Assembly (NCBI RefSeq): GCF_014648695.1
Contig: NZ_BMRP01000001.1
Span: 441,144 to 484,886, forward strand
DNA: 43,743 bases
Origin: Streptomyces albospinus
Lineage (GTDB): Bacteria > Actinomycetota > Actinomycetes > Streptomycetales > Streptomycetaceae
Reading direction: 5' to 3'
Position numbers and translations under genes: made by a program. The first letter of the stretch is position 1. Each line of letters starts with the position of its first letter. The notes under the pieces are model-generated. The model was not told the origin of the DNA. It did not search any database and saw only the letters and a program-made list of their open reading frames with translations. Positions 32,037 to 40,424 of this stretch are shown here, piece by piece.

Positions 32037-33737
32037 ATGGACGCTGACGCGATCGAAGAGGGCCGCCGCCGCTGGCAGGCCCGGTACGACTCCGCCCGGA
32101 AGCGCGATGCGGACTTCAGCACGCTCTCGGGCGATCCCGTCGAGCCGGTCTACGGGCCGCGGCCCGGCGATGCGGTCGAGGGTTTCGAGCGGATCGGTTG
32201 GCCGGGCGAGTACCCCTTCACGCGTGGGCTGTATCCGACCGGCTACCGCGGCCGTACGTGGACCATCCGCCAGTTCGCCGGCTTCGGCAACGCCGAGCAG
32301 ACCAACGAGCGGTACAAGATGATCCTCGACGCCGGCGGCGGCGGCCTCTCCGTCGCGTTCGACATGCCGACGCTGATGGGGCGGGACTCCGACGACCCGC
32401 GCTCGCTCGGCGAGGTCGGCCACTGCGGCGTGGCCATCGACTCGGCGGCCGACATGGAGGTCCTGTTCAAGGACATCCCGCTGGGGGACGTCACGACGTC
32501 CATGACGATCAGCGGCCCCGCGGTGCCGGTCTTCTGCATGTACCTCGTGGCCGCCGAGCGGCAGGGCGTCGATCCCGCGGTGCTGAACGGCACGCTCCAG
32601 ACGGACATCTTCAAGGAGTACATCGCGCAGAAGGAGTGGCTGTTCCAGCCGGAGCCGCATCTGCGGCTGATCGGCGACCTGATGGAGCACTGCGCGCACG
32701 GCATCCCCGACTACAAGCCGCTGTCCGTCTCCGGCTACCACATCCGGGAGGCCGGGGCGACGGCCGCCCAGGAGCTGGCCTACACCCTGGCGGACGGTTT
32801 CGGGTACGTCGAGCTGGGCCTCTCCCGCGGCCTGGACGTCAACAGGTTCGCGCCCGGCCTGTCCTTCTTCTTCGACGCCCATCTGGACTTCTTCGAGGAG
32901 ATCGCCAAGTTCCGCGCCGCGCGCCGGATCTGGGCCCGCTGGATGCGGGACGTCTACGGCGCCACGAGCGAGAAGGCGCAGTGGCTGCGGTTCCACACCC
33001 AGACCGCGGGCGTGTCGCTGACCGCCCAGCAGCCGTACAACAACGTCGTACGGACCGCCGTGGAGGCGCTGGCGGCGGTGCTCGGCGGCACCAACTCGCT
33101 GCACACCAACGCCCTGGACGAGACGCTGGCGCTGCCCAGCGAGCAGGCGGCGGAGATCGCGCTCCGTACGCAGCAGGTGCTGATGGAGGAGATCGGGGTC
33201 GCCAATGTCGCGGACCCGCTGGGCGGTTCGTGGTTCATAGAGGCGCTGACCGACCGCATCGAGGCGGACGCGGAGAAGATCTTCGCGCAGATAAAGGAGC
33301 GCGGGGCGCGCGCCGTGCCGGACGGGCAGCACCCGGTCGGCCCGATGACCTCCGGCATCCTGCGGGGCATCGAGGACGGCTGGTTCACCGGCGAGATCGC
33401 CGAATCCGCGTTCCGCTACCAACAGTCCCTGGAGAAGGGCGAGAAGAAGGTCGTCGGCGTCAACTGCCACGAGGGCTCGGTCACCGGCGACCTGGAGATC
33501 CTGCGGGTCAGCCACGAGGTCGAGCGCGAACAGGTGCGGGTGCTGGCGGAGCGCAAGGCGGCCCGGGACGACGCCCGGGTGGAGGCGTCGCTGAAGGCGA
33601 TGCTCACCGCCGCGCGGAGCGGGGCGAACATGATCGAGCCGATGCTGGACGCCGTACGGGCCGAGGCGACGCTCGGCGAGATCTGCGGAGCGCTGCGCGA
33701 CGAGTGGGGGGTCTACACCGAACCGGCCGGGTTCTGA
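32037..33737 (+). CDS. icmA: Isobutyryl-CoA mutase large subunit
   Basis: A 566-residue coenzyme-B12-dependent mutase subunit that interconverts isobutyryl-CoA and butyryl-CoA. It has only the substrate-binding TIM barrel; the B12-binding domain is a separate small protein (IcmB), which is not in this window. Two positions separate it from methylmalonyl-CoA mutase: F80 (TIRQFAGFG, Tyr in MCM) and Q198 (EYIAQKEW, Arg in MCM). With the ATG at 32037 these fall exactly on the published IcmA numbers, which supports this start over the GTG at 32031. Partner functions in the window are the adenosyltransferase (2731) and MeaB (23512). Confidence 0.95.
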   Translation: MDADAIEEGRRRWQARYDSARKRDADFSTLSGDPVEPVYGPRPGDAVEGFERIGWPGEYPFTRGLYPTGYRGRTWTIRQFAGFGNAEQTNERYKMILDAGGGGLSVAFDMPTLMGRDSDDPRSLGEVGHCGVAIDSAADMEVLFKDIPLGDVTTSMTISGPAVPVFCMYLVAAERQGVDPAVLNGTLQTDIFKEYIAQKEWLFQPEPHLRLIGDLMEHCAHGIPDYKPLSVSGYHIREAGATAAQELAYTLADGFGYVELGLSRGLDVNRFAPGLSFFFDAHLDFFEEIAKFRAARRIWARWMRDVYGATSEKAQWLRFHTQTAGVSLTAQQPYNNVVRTAVEALAAVLGGTNSLHTNALDETLALPSEQAAEIALRTQQVLMEEIGVANVADPLGGSWFIEALTDRIEADAEKIFAQIKERGARAVPDGQHPVGPMTSGILRGIEDGWFTGEIAESAFRYQQSLEKGEKKVVGVNCHEGSVTGDLEILRVSHEVEREQVRVLAERKAARDDARVEASLKAMLTAARSGANMIEPMLDAVRAEATLGEICGALRDEWGVYTEPAGF

Positions 33738-33808
33738 CGGAGTCCGGCGCGGCGGCCGGGTCGGTGACGGGGCCCGCTGACCCCTGACGCGGTCCCGCCG
33801 CCACGGCC

Positions 33809-33829
33809 GCGGGCCGCCGGTGGGCCCGC
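33809..33829. terminator. Short hairpin between convergent icmA and sensor kinase
   Basis: GCGGGCC (33809-33815) pairs with GGCCCGC (33823-33829), 7-nt loop. It is a modest stem, but correctly placed between convergent stop codons. Confidence 0.45.
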
Positions 33830-33843
33830 CACCGCGCCGCCCG

Positions 33844-35241
33844 TCACCCCGCCGGCATCCGCAGCCGGAAGAGCGCCCCGCCGCCCGGTGCCCGCTCCGC
33901 CGTCAGCTCGGCGCCGTGGGCCCGGGCGATCTGGCGGGCCATCGCCAGGCCGAGGCCCGAGCCGGGGAGGGCGCGGGCGGCCTGGGCGCGGAAGAAGCGG
34001 TCGAAGACGTGCGGCAGGTCCTCGGGGGCGATGCCGGGGCCGTGGTCGCGGACCGTCAGCTCCAACGCGCCGGGCACGGCGACCAGTTCGGTCTCCACGG
34101 GGCCGCCGGGCGGGGAGAACTTGGCGGCGTTGTCGAGGAGGTTGGAGAGCAGCCGGGTCAGGCGGGGCGGGACCCCGGGGAGGGTCGTCCCGGCCGCCGC
34201 GGGGTCGATGCGGCTGGTGAAGGTGATCTCCGGCCAGTGCTCGCGGGCCGCGGTGACCGCGTGCTCCAGGAGGGCGGCGGGGCGGACCTGCTCGACCAGT
34301 GGCTGGGGCTCCTCGTCGCGGGCGAGCTCGATGAGGTCGTTGACGAGGGTGGTGACCTCGCGGAGCTGGCGGCCCAGCGCGGCCGAGGCCCGGTCCCGCT
34401 GGGCGTCCGTCAGGCGGTCCGCGCGGGAGAGCAGTTCGGCGTTGGTGCGGAGCGCGGTCAGCGGGGTGCGCAGCTCGTGGGAGGCGTCGGCGACCAGCCG
34501 GCGCTGGGCGGTGACGGACTGCTCCAGTTCGCCGAGCATGGTGTTGAAGCTGGTGGCGAGCCGGGTGATCTCGTCCTCGTGGGTGTCCGGGCCGTCCGGC
34601 AGCTCGATGCGGTGGCGGGCGTCGCGGGTGGCGGCGATGCGCTCCGCGGTGGCGGTGAGCCGGGCGACCGGGGCCAGGCCCGTACGGGAGACCCAGTAGC
34701 CCAGGGCGGCGGCCAGCAGGACGCCCGCGCCGCCGACCACGGACAGGGCCCAGGCGGCCTGGCGGACGCCGCTGTCGACGGTGTCGGAGCGGAGCGCCAC
34801 CTGGAGCGCCAGGTCCTTGTGCGGGAGGTGCCTGGTGAACATCCGGACGGGGCGCCCGGCGACGGTGAGGTCGGTGTAGTAGGCGGGGTGCTGCCCGGCG
34901 GCCACCTCGCGGGTGGTGGCCGAGACGGGCAGGGCGTACGGGCCGCGGGCGTCCTTGCGGGGGTCGGCGGGGACGATCTGGACGCAGGCGGCGGCCGGGT
35001 ACTGGCAGGAGGCGTCGCCCGCGATCGGGCCCCAGTCGCGGATGCGCTGGAGCTGCTGGGTGGCCGTCTGCCCCAGGCTGAGGTTGAGCTGGCGGTTCAT
35101 CTGGTGGCGGATGACGAGGAACGCGGCGGCGCAGACCCCCACCGCGACCAGCGCCACCGCCGCGGAGGCGGCCAGCGCCAGGCGGGTGCGCAGCGGGCGG
35201 CGGCGGATCCAGCGCCCGCCCAGCCGGCGGCGGCCGGTCAT
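33844..35241 (-). CDS. MprB/EnvZ-type sensor histidine kinase
   Basis: A 465-residue membrane kinase. A basic N-terminus leads to helix 1 (about 20-45), an extracellular domain (46-163) with two cysteines (C79 and C86) that could form a disulphide, helix 2 (164-184), and a HAMP domain. The dimerisation domain has phospho-acceptor H255 (ADASHELRTPL). A HATPase domain follows with N-box LLSNLLDNAAKF, G1 DHGPGI, F-box FDRFFR and G2 GSGLGLAMARQIA. The ATG overlaps the regulator's stop codon by 4 nt. The layout with the divergent MurG-like/LegB-like genes suggests that it senses an envelope state. Confidence 0.95.
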   Translation of the reverse strand: MTGRRRLGGRWIRRRPLRTRLALAASAAVALVAVGVCAAAFLVIRHQMNRQLNLSLGQTATQQLQRIRDWGPIAGDASCQYPAAACVQIVPADPRKDARGPYALPVSATTREVAAGQHPAYYTDLTVAGRPVRMFTRHLPHKDLALQVALRSDTVDSGVRQAAWALSVVGGAGVLLAAALGYWVSRTGLAPVARLTATAERIAATRDARHRIELPDGPDTHEDEITRLATSFNTMLGELEQSVTAQRRLVADASHELRTPLTALRTNAELLSRADRLTDAQRDRASAALGRQLREVTTLVNDLIELARDEEPQPLVEQVRPAALLEHAVTAAREHWPEITFTSRIDPAAAGTTLPGVPPRLTRLLSNLLDNAAKFSPPGGPVETELVAVPGALELTVRDHGPGIAPEDLPHVFDRFFRAQAARALPGSGLGLAMARQIARAHGAELTAERAPGGGALFRLRMPAG

Positions 35242-35993
35242 GCGCCCTCCGCCCGGTCCAGGCGGTAGCCGATGCCGTGCACGGTGTGCACCAGGCGGGG
35301 CTCGCCGCCCGCCTCCAGCTTCCGGCGCAGATAACCGACGTACACGGCGAGGGAGTTGGAGTCGGGGCCGAAGTCGCGGCCCCAGACGCGCTCCAGGATC
35401 ACCTCGCGCGGCAGCACCTGTCCGGGGTGGAGCAGCAGCAGTTCCAGCAGGGCGTACTCGGTGCGGCTGAACTCCAGTGGCCGGCCGCCGCGGTGGCCGG
35501 TGCGGGTCGCGGCGTCGACGACCAGATCGCCGTAGGAGAGCCGGGTGTCGTCGGCGGCGGGGGCCGCGGCCCGGCGCAGCAGGGCCCGGATGCGGGCGAT
35601 CAGCTCGTCCAGGGCGAAGGGCTTGACCAGGTAGTCGTCGGCGCCCGCGTCCAGGCCGTCGACGCGCTCGCTGACCGAGTCCAGGGCGGTCAGCACGAGG
35701 ATCGGGGTGCGGTCGTCCAGGGCGCGCAGCCGGCGGCAGACCGCCAGGCCGTCCAGTACCGGCATCATCACGTCGAGGACGATGGCGTCGGGCTGCCAGG
35801 CGGCGACCTCGGAGAGCGCGGCCAGGCCGTCGGCGGCGCCGCGTACCGCGTAGCCCTCGACGGCGAGACCGTCCGATACGGCGGCGCGGACCTCCGGTTC
35901 GTCGTCGACGACCAGGATCCTCGGGGCGGCGGACGGGGACGGGGTGTTCCCGGATGCGGTGGGTGCGGATCCGGGCGGTGGCGGAGTGGGCAT
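35238..35993 (-). CDS. OmpR/MprA-type response regulator
   Basis: A 251-residue regulator. A disordered Pro/Ser N-terminus (1-24) precedes the receiver domain, with acidic pair D30/D31, phospho-acceptor D74 (VLDVMMP), Thr in VLTALD and K124 (LVKPF). The OmpR winged helix (about 150-248) has LEFSRTEYALLELLLLHPGQVLPRE and SLAVYVGYLRRKLE ... VHTVHGIGYRLD. The ATG at 35993 is preferred to the GTG at 35999 because a GGGAG sits 9 nt before it. It is transcribed away from the MurG-like gene across a 63-bp gap containing an 11-bp-phased repeat. Confidence 0.95.
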   Translation of the reverse strand: MPTPPPPGSAPTASGNTPSPSAAPRILVVDDEPEVRAAVSDGLAVEGYAVRGAADGLAALSEVAAWQPDAIVLDVMMPVLDGLAVCRRLRALDDRTPILVLTALDSVSERVDGLDAGADDYLVKPFALDELIARIRALLRRAAAPAADDTRLSYGDLVVDAATRTGHRGGRPLEFSRTEYALLELLLLHPGQVLPREVILERVWGRDFGPDSNSLAVYVGYLRRKLEAGGEPRLVHTVHGIGYRLDRAEGA

Positions 35994-36016
35994 GGACACA
36001 GGCTCCCAAACACCCG

Positions 36017-36033
36017 TCTTAGAACCTTCTTAG
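36017..36033. promoter_or_regulatory. 11-bp-phased direct repeat, putative OmpR-family binding site
   Basis: On the minus strand the site reads CTAAGAAGGTTCTAAGA: two CTAAGA half-sites with starts exactly 11 bp apart. One-turn phasing is the usual layout for OmpR-family dimers. It lies between the regulator gene and the MurG-like gene, so one site could control both. Confidence 0.75.
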
Positions 36034-36056
36034 GGCTGCGGGCGAGCGTGGCGGCC

Positions 36057-37265
36057 ATGCGCACACCACTCTCGGTCGTGATCGGTGCGGGCGGCACCGG
36101 CGGCCATATCTATCCCGGACTCGCCCTCGCGGACGCGCTCCGCCGGGCCGAGCCCGACGCGGTGATCTCCTTCGTCGGCACCGAACGCGGCCTGGAGACC
36201 CGGCTCATCCCGGATGCCGGATACCGGCTGCACACCGTCGACATGATTCCCTTCGACCCGGCGCTGGGCGCCCGGCGCTATCTGCTGCCGGCCGCGCTCC
36301 TGAAGTCCGGTGCCCAGTGCCGGGCCATTCTCAAGGAGCAGGGCGCCCAGGTCGCGGTCGGGATGGGCGGCTATCCCAGCGCCCCGGTGATCGTCGGGGC
36401 CCGGATGGCCGGGCTGCCGAGCCTGATCCACGAGTCCAACGCGGTACCGGGCCGGGCCAACCGGTTCGCCGCCCGGCTCACCCCGCACCTCGCCCTCGCC
36501 TTCGACCGCAGCCGCCCCCATCTGGCCGGCGGCGAGCGGGCGGAGACGGTGGGGATGCCGCTGGTCGGGCCGCTGGCCGGGCTGGACCGGGCCGCGCTGC
36601 GGCCGGCCGCCCGGCAGGCGCTGGGCATCCCGGAGGGCGCGCGGCTGCTGCTGGTCAACGGCGGCAGCCTGGGCGCCGCCCGGCTCACCGAGGCCGCCGT
36701 GGGCCTCGCGGCCCGCTACCGGGCGCGGGGGGATCTGCGGCTGCTGATCAAGACCGGTCCGGCGGCGCTGGACGACACCCGGGCGCGGCTGGCGGCGAAC
36801 GGCGGTGCCGCGGTCGCCGAGGCGGTGCCGTACCTGGACCGGATGGATCTGGCGTACGCGGCGGCCGACCTGGTGGTCTGCCGGGCCGGTTCGGCGACCG
36901 TCGCGGAGCTGGCCACCATCGGGATGCCCGCCGTCCTGGTCCCGTATCCGCATGCGCCCGGCGACCACCAGACGCACAACGCGCGGGTGCTCTCCGACGC
37001 CGGGGCGGCGCTGCTGCTGTCCGACGCGGAGACCTCCGCGGAGCGGCTGGACGGGCTGGTCACCCCGCTCCTCGACGACCCCGGCCGGCTCGCCGCGATG
37101 GGCGCTGCGGCCGACCCCGGCACCCATGCGCGCGCCGCCGACCTGCTGGCCGCCAAGGCCCTGGCGCTGGCCGGCCGTCCGCACCACCCGGCCCACGACG
37201 GCCCCACCCACGACGGCCCCACCACCCGCTACCCCAACCCCCTGAACCTGAAGGAGTCCGCATGA
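36057..37265 (+). CDS. MurG-like UDP-GlcNAc glycosyltransferase outside the dcw cluster
   Basis: A 402-residue GT28-family glycosyltransferase. MurG marks: N-terminal GGTGGHIYPGLALA (lipid-facing loop), GMGGYPSAP, HESNAVPGRANR, GGSLGAARL (GGSQGA in MurG) and the donor-binding AADLVVCRAGSATVAELATIGMP followed by PHAPGDHQTHNA. A His/Pro-rich C-terminal tail extends beyond normal MurG length. It is not next to division genes but heads a two-gene operon with a LegB-like dehydratase (ATGA overlap at 37262). It may be a second peptidoglycan enzyme or, more likely, add GlcNAc or a derived sugar to another lipid or metabolite. The ATG follows a weak GGCGAG site; the frame stays open upstream. Confidence 0.85.
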   Translation: MRTPLSVVIGAGGTGGHIYPGLALADALRRAEPDAVISFVGTERGLETRLIPDAGYRLHTVDMIPFDPALGARRYLLPAALLKSGAQCRAILKEQGAQVAVGMGGYPSAPVIVGARMAGLPSLIHESNAVPGRANRFAARLTPHLALAFDRSRPHLAGGERAETVGMPLVGPLAGLDRAALRPAARQALGIPEGARLLLVNGGSLGAARLTEAAVGLAARYRARGDLRLLIKTGPAALDDTRARLAANGGAAVAEAVPYLDRMDLAYAAADLVVCRAGSATVAELATIGMPAVLVPYPHAPGDHQTHNARVLSDAGAALLLSDAETSAERLDGLVTPLLDDPGRLAAMGAAADPGTHARAADLLAAKALALAGRPHHPAHDGPTHDGPTTRYPNPLNLKESA

Positions 37266-38302
37266 CCACCAGCAACAGCAGCACCACGACCACCGCCGGC
37301 GGCAGCACCGCGCAGCAGTGGGCCGGCCGCCGGGTCCTGGTCACCGGGGCCGAGGGGTTCATCGGCTCGACGCTGGTCGATCTGCTGGTCGAGGCGGGCG
37401 CCGAGGTGCGCGCCTTCGTCCACTACAAGCCGTATGCCGAGAAGGGCAATCTGGCCCGCTACCTGGCGCCCGGCAGCCCGGTCGAGATGATCGCCGGCGA
37501 CGTCCGGGACGCGGGCCGGGTGATGGACGCCGTCGCGGGCTGCGACACGGTCTTCCACCTGGCCGCGCTGATCGGCATCCCCTACAGCTACGACTCGCCC
37601 GGCGCGTATGTGCAGACCAACGTGGTGGGCACCGAGAACATCGCCGAGGCGTGCCGCCGGCACGGCGTGCGGCGGCTGGTCCACACCTCCACCAGCGAGG
37701 TCTACGGCACCGCGCGGACCGCCCCGATCAGCGAGGAGCACCCGCTCCAGCCGCAGTCGCCCTACTCCGCCTCGAAGATCGGCGCGGACATGATGGCGCT
37801 GTCGCACTGGCACGCCTTCGAGCTGCCGGTGACGGTGGTCCGCCCGTTCAACACCTACGGTCCCCGCCAGTCCGCGCGCGCCGTGATCCCGACGATCCTG
37901 GCCCAACTCCACTCCGGCGCCCGGCAGATCAAGCTCGGCTCGCTCACCCCGACCCGGGACTTCACCTACGTCACCGACACCGCGGCCGGGTTCCTGGCGC
38001 TGGCCGACTGCGACCGGGCGCTGGGGCAGGTCGTCAACCTCGGCAGCGGCCGGGAGATCGCCATCGGGGCGCTGGCCGAGGCGCTGATCGCGGCCTCCGG
38101 GCGCACGGCCGAGGTGGTGGTGGACCGTACGCGGCTGCGGCCGTCGGGCAGTGAGGTGGAGCGGCTGCTTTCGGACAACTCCCGCGCGCGGCAGTGGGCG
38201 TCGTGGGAGCCGCAGGTTCCGCTGAAGGAGGGGCTGGAGCGGACCTCGGAGTGGGTCGCGGACCATCTGCACCTGTTCCGCGCGGAGCGCTACCAGGTCT
38301 GA
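37262..38302 (+). CDS. SDR-family nucleotide-sugar 4,6-dehydratase, LegB-like
   Basis: A 346-residue extended SDR. The NAD-binding motif is GAEGFIG (residues 29-35); the catalytic set is T144/S145/E146 in TSTSEVYG and Y168xxxK172. The block NTYGPRQSARAVIPTIL ... PTRDFTYVTDT matches the LegB-type NAD-dependent dehydratases (UDP/GDP-GlcNAc 4,6-dehydratase of legionaminic acid pathways) better than RmlB or GalE. The first 20 residues are Ser/Thr-rich linker. It is coupled by overlap to the MurG-like gene. No aminotransferase or sialic-acid-synthase partner is nearby, so the final sugar is unknown. Confidence 0.85.
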   Translation: MTTSNSSTTTTAGGSTAQQWAGRRVLVTGAEGFIGSTLVDLLVEAGAEVRAFVHYKPYAEKGNLARYLAPGSPVEMIAGDVRDAGRVMDAVAGCDTVFHLAALIGIPYSYDSPGAYVQTNVVGTENIAEACRRHGVRRLVHTSTSEVYGTARTAPISEEHPLQPQSPYSASKIGADMMALSHWHAFELPVTVVRPFNTYGPRQSARAVIPTILAQLHSGARQIKLGSLTPTRDFTYVTDTAAGFLALADCDRALGQVVNLGSGREIAIGALAEALIAASGRTAEVVVDRTRLRPSGSEVERLLSDNSRARQWASWEPQVPLKEGLERTSEWVADHLHLFRAERYQV

Positions 38303-38325
38303 CCGGCCCGGCAGGTGACGGCGCG

Positions 38326-38961
38326 TCAGCCCAGGCCGCCGAGGCCGGTCAGCAGCAGCGTCGAGAACTGGTGGGCCCAGGCGGCGTCCACCGGTTCGGC
38401 GCTGACCAGGGTGCGGTGCACGATCGCGCCGGCGATCACGTCGAAGATCAGCCCGACGGCCTGGGAGGCGGCCAGCGCGCCCTCCGGGCCGGGGGTGTCG
38501 GGCGGCAGTTCGCCGCGCTGCTGGGCGCGTTCCCGGCCCAGCAGCACCAGCCGCTTCTGCCGGTCGACGATCGCCGACCGGATCCGCTCGCGCAGCGCGT
38601 CGTCGGTGGTCGACTCGGCGACCACGGCCATCAGCGCGGTCTTGGTCTCGGGCCGGGCGAGCAGCGCGCCGAACTGGAGCACCACGCCCTCGATATCGGC
38701 CTGGAGGCCGCCGCGGTCGGGGAGTTCCAGCTCGTCGAAGAGGACCGCGACCGCGTCCACGACCAGCTCGTTCTTGTTGGCCCAGCGCCGGTACAGGGTC
38801 GTCTTGGCCACGCCGGCGCGCACCGCGACCTCGCTCATGGTGAGCTTCCCCCAGCCCACGTCGACGAGCGCGGCACGGGTCGCGTCGAGGATCGCGCGGT
38901 CGGTCTCGACGCTGCGGGGGCGGCCCGTGCGGCCTTTCCGGGGACAGGGGGAGCGGTGCAT
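38326..38961 (-). CDS. TetR-family transcriptional regulator
   Basis: A 211-residue regulator. The DNA-binding helices are at about residues 22-65 (TDRAILDATRAALVDVGWGKLTMSEVA, when split; then AGVAKTTLYRRWANKNELV). The C-terminal ligand/dimer domain has TetR_C-type features (PETKTALMAVVAEST, IFDVIAGAIVHRTLV). Two ATGs are possible (38973 and 38961). I prefer 38961 because TATGGT lies 7 nt before it, as in other leaderless genes here, and no ribosome-binding site precedes either. It converges on the LegB-like gene with a 23-bp gap. Confidence 0.9.
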   Translation of the reverse strand: MHRSPCPRKGRTGRPRSVETDRAILDATRAALVDVGWGKLTMSEVAVRAGVAKTTLYRRWANKNELVVDAVAVLFDELELPDRGGLQADIEGVVLQFGALLARPETKTALMAVVAESTTDDALRERIRSAIVDRQKRLVLLGRERAQQRGELPPDTPGPEGALAASQAVGLIFDVIAGAIVHRTLVSAEPVDAAWAHQFSTLLLTGLGGLG

Positions 38962-38968
38962 GCGGGCG

Positions 38969-38974
38969 ACCATA
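38969..38974 (-). promoter_or_regulatory. Candidate -10 box of leaderless tetR
   Basis: TATGGT on the minus strand ends 7 nt before the ATG at 38961. It overlaps the alternative ATG at 38973. No good -35 was seen. Confidence 0.45.
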
Positions 38975-39040
38975 CCGGCGGGTAAGGGGGCGGGCGGGGC
39001 GCGCCGTGAGGGAGATCACTCCACGGCGGCCGGGAACCGG

Positions 39041-39084
39041 TTGCCGGGCGGGGGCGGCTCCGAGTTACGCTACGACCCGTAGCG
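39041..39084 (+). promoter_or_regulatory. Possible promoter and inverted repeat upstream of thioredoxin gene
   Basis: TTGCCG (39041-39046) and TACGCT (39066-39071) are 19 nt apart. CGCTACG-ACC-CGTAGCG (39068-39084) is a 7-bp inverted repeat overlapping the -10. If used, the leader is about 280 nt long and contains the 12-bp iterons. No gene is seen in this 396-bp gap. Confidence 0.4.
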
Positions 39085-39281
39085 AAAGAGCGACACCACT
39101 GGCCGTGGGTGGGGACCCATGGCCGCGCACGCCGGCCCTCCTCGGGGCCGTACACCGGTCTTCCAGGGGACCGGGCCGGGCGCCGGTCCCCGAACGTACG
39201 CCGCACTCCGGCAGGGCGTACGGACGGGTGCGGAGCCCGCCGCCGGGTCCGGCCCGACCCGCCGGTCCCGGGTTTCCACGA

Positions 39282-39329
39282 CGCTTTCCGGAACGTTCTC
39301 CGGACCGCTTTCCGGATCGCTTTCCGGAA
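39282..39329 (+). repeat. Four 12-bp iterons upstream of thioredoxin gene
   Basis: Units CGCTTTCCGGAA, CGTTCTCCGGAC, CGCTTTCCGGAT and CGCTTTCCGGAA lie head-to-tail at 39282, 39294, 39306 and 39318. Each holds the palindrome TCCGGA. The array ends 28 nt before the ATG at 39358, just ahead of the ribosome-binding site (39341-39350). Confidence 0.9.
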
Positions 39330-39357
39330 CCGGCCGCACAGGGGGGAGGATGGACTC

Positions 39358-40326
39358 ATGCAGCCACGCAACATGTCCATGAGCGGAGTCGTCGATCTCG
39401 CAGCCGTGAAGGCGGCCGGCGAAGCGAAGCAGAAGGCGGAGCAGGCCCGTGCCGAGGCCGCCCGCACGGGCGCGGTGCCCGCGAGCGGTGCGCGCCTGGT
39501 GTTCGACGTCGACGAGGCGGGGTTCCAGCAGGACGTCCTCCAGCGTTCCACCGAGGTCCCGGTCGTCATCGACTTCTGGGCCGAGTGGTGCGAGCCGTGC
39601 AAGCAGTTGGGCCCGCTGCTGGAGCGCCTCGCGGCGGAGTACGCCGGCAAGTTCGTGCTGGCCAAGATCGACGTCGACGCCAACCAGATGCTGTTCCAGC
39701 AGTTCGGGGTGCAGGGTATCCCGGCGGTGTTCGCGGTCATCGCAGGCCAGCCGGTCCCGCTGTTCCAGGGTGCGGCCCCCGAGGCGCAGATCCGGCAGGT
39801 GCTGGACCAGCTGGTGCAGGCCGCCGAGCAGCAGTTCGGCATCGTGGGCGCGCCCGTCGACGCCGCGGCGGCCGAGGAGCAGGGTGCCGATGCGCCGGCC
39901 CCGGCCGGTCCGTACGACGCGGCGCTGACCGCGGCGAACGACGCGCTGGACTCCGGTGATCTGGGCGGCGCCGTCCGCGCGTACCAGAACGTCCTCTCCG
40001 ACGACCCGGGCAACCCGGAGGCCAAGCTCGGCCTCGCGCAGGCCGAACTCCTCGCGCGGGTGCGGGACCTGGACGCGCAGGAGGTGCGCAGGGACGCCGC
40101 GGAGAACCCCTCCGACGTCGCGGCGCAGGTCCGGGCCGCGGACCTGGATCTGGTGGGCGGCCACGTCGAGGACGCCTTCGGCCGGCTGGTCGAGACGGTG
40201 AAGCGGACCGCCGGCGAGGACCGGGAGACCGCGCGGCTGCGGCTGCTGGAGCTGTTCGACGTCATCGGCGCGGACGACCCCCGGGTGACCAAGGCGCGTA
40301 CGGCGCTGGCGCGCGTCCTGTTCTGA
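39358..40326 (+). CDS. Thioredoxin-domain/TPR co-chaperone (CnoX/YbbN-like)
   Basis: A 322-residue protein. An N-terminal charged helix (10-40) precedes a thioredoxin domain with a complete WCEPC active site (C78, C81) and the cis-Pro loop GIPAVF. A linker is followed by TPR-like helices (about 185-320: YDAALTAANDALDSGDLGGAVRAYQNVL and RLVETVKRTAGEDRETARLRLLELFDVI, each split here). In E. coli this family (CnoX) protects proteins from bleach and passes them to chaperones, but has lost the CxxC; here it is intact, so redox activity is likely. The ATG has a GGGGGGAGGA ribosome-binding site. Confidence 0.93.
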   Translation: MQPRNMSMSGVVDLAAVKAAGEAKQKAEQARAEAARTGAVPASGARLVFDVDEAGFQQDVLQRSTEVPVVIDFWAEWCEPCKQLGPLLERLAAEYAGKFVLAKIDVDANQMLFQQFGVQGIPAVFAVIAGQPVPLFQGAAPEAQIRQVLDQLVQAAEQQFGIVGAPVDAAAAEEQGADAPAPAGPYDAALTAANDALDSGDLGGAVRAYQNVLSDDPGNPEAKLGLAQAELLARVRDLDAQEVRRDAAENPSDVAAQVRAADLDLVGGHVEDAFGRLVETVKRTAGEDRETARLRLLELFDVIGADDPRVTKARTALARVLF

Positions 40327-40424
40327 GCCGACCCGCCCTTACTCAACTGCTCCTTCCGTCCTGCCCGCTTCTGACCTGTACGAACCTGAAGCAGCTCCCG
40401 TGAGCCTGTCCGGCAAACGGAACC

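Noticed and set aside
33844..36009. A single 721-codon ORF read as a regulator-kinase fusion
   Set aside because: The first part is the wrong frame over the OmpR regulator gene; regulator (35238-35993) and kinase (33844-35241) are separate genes with an ATGA overlap.
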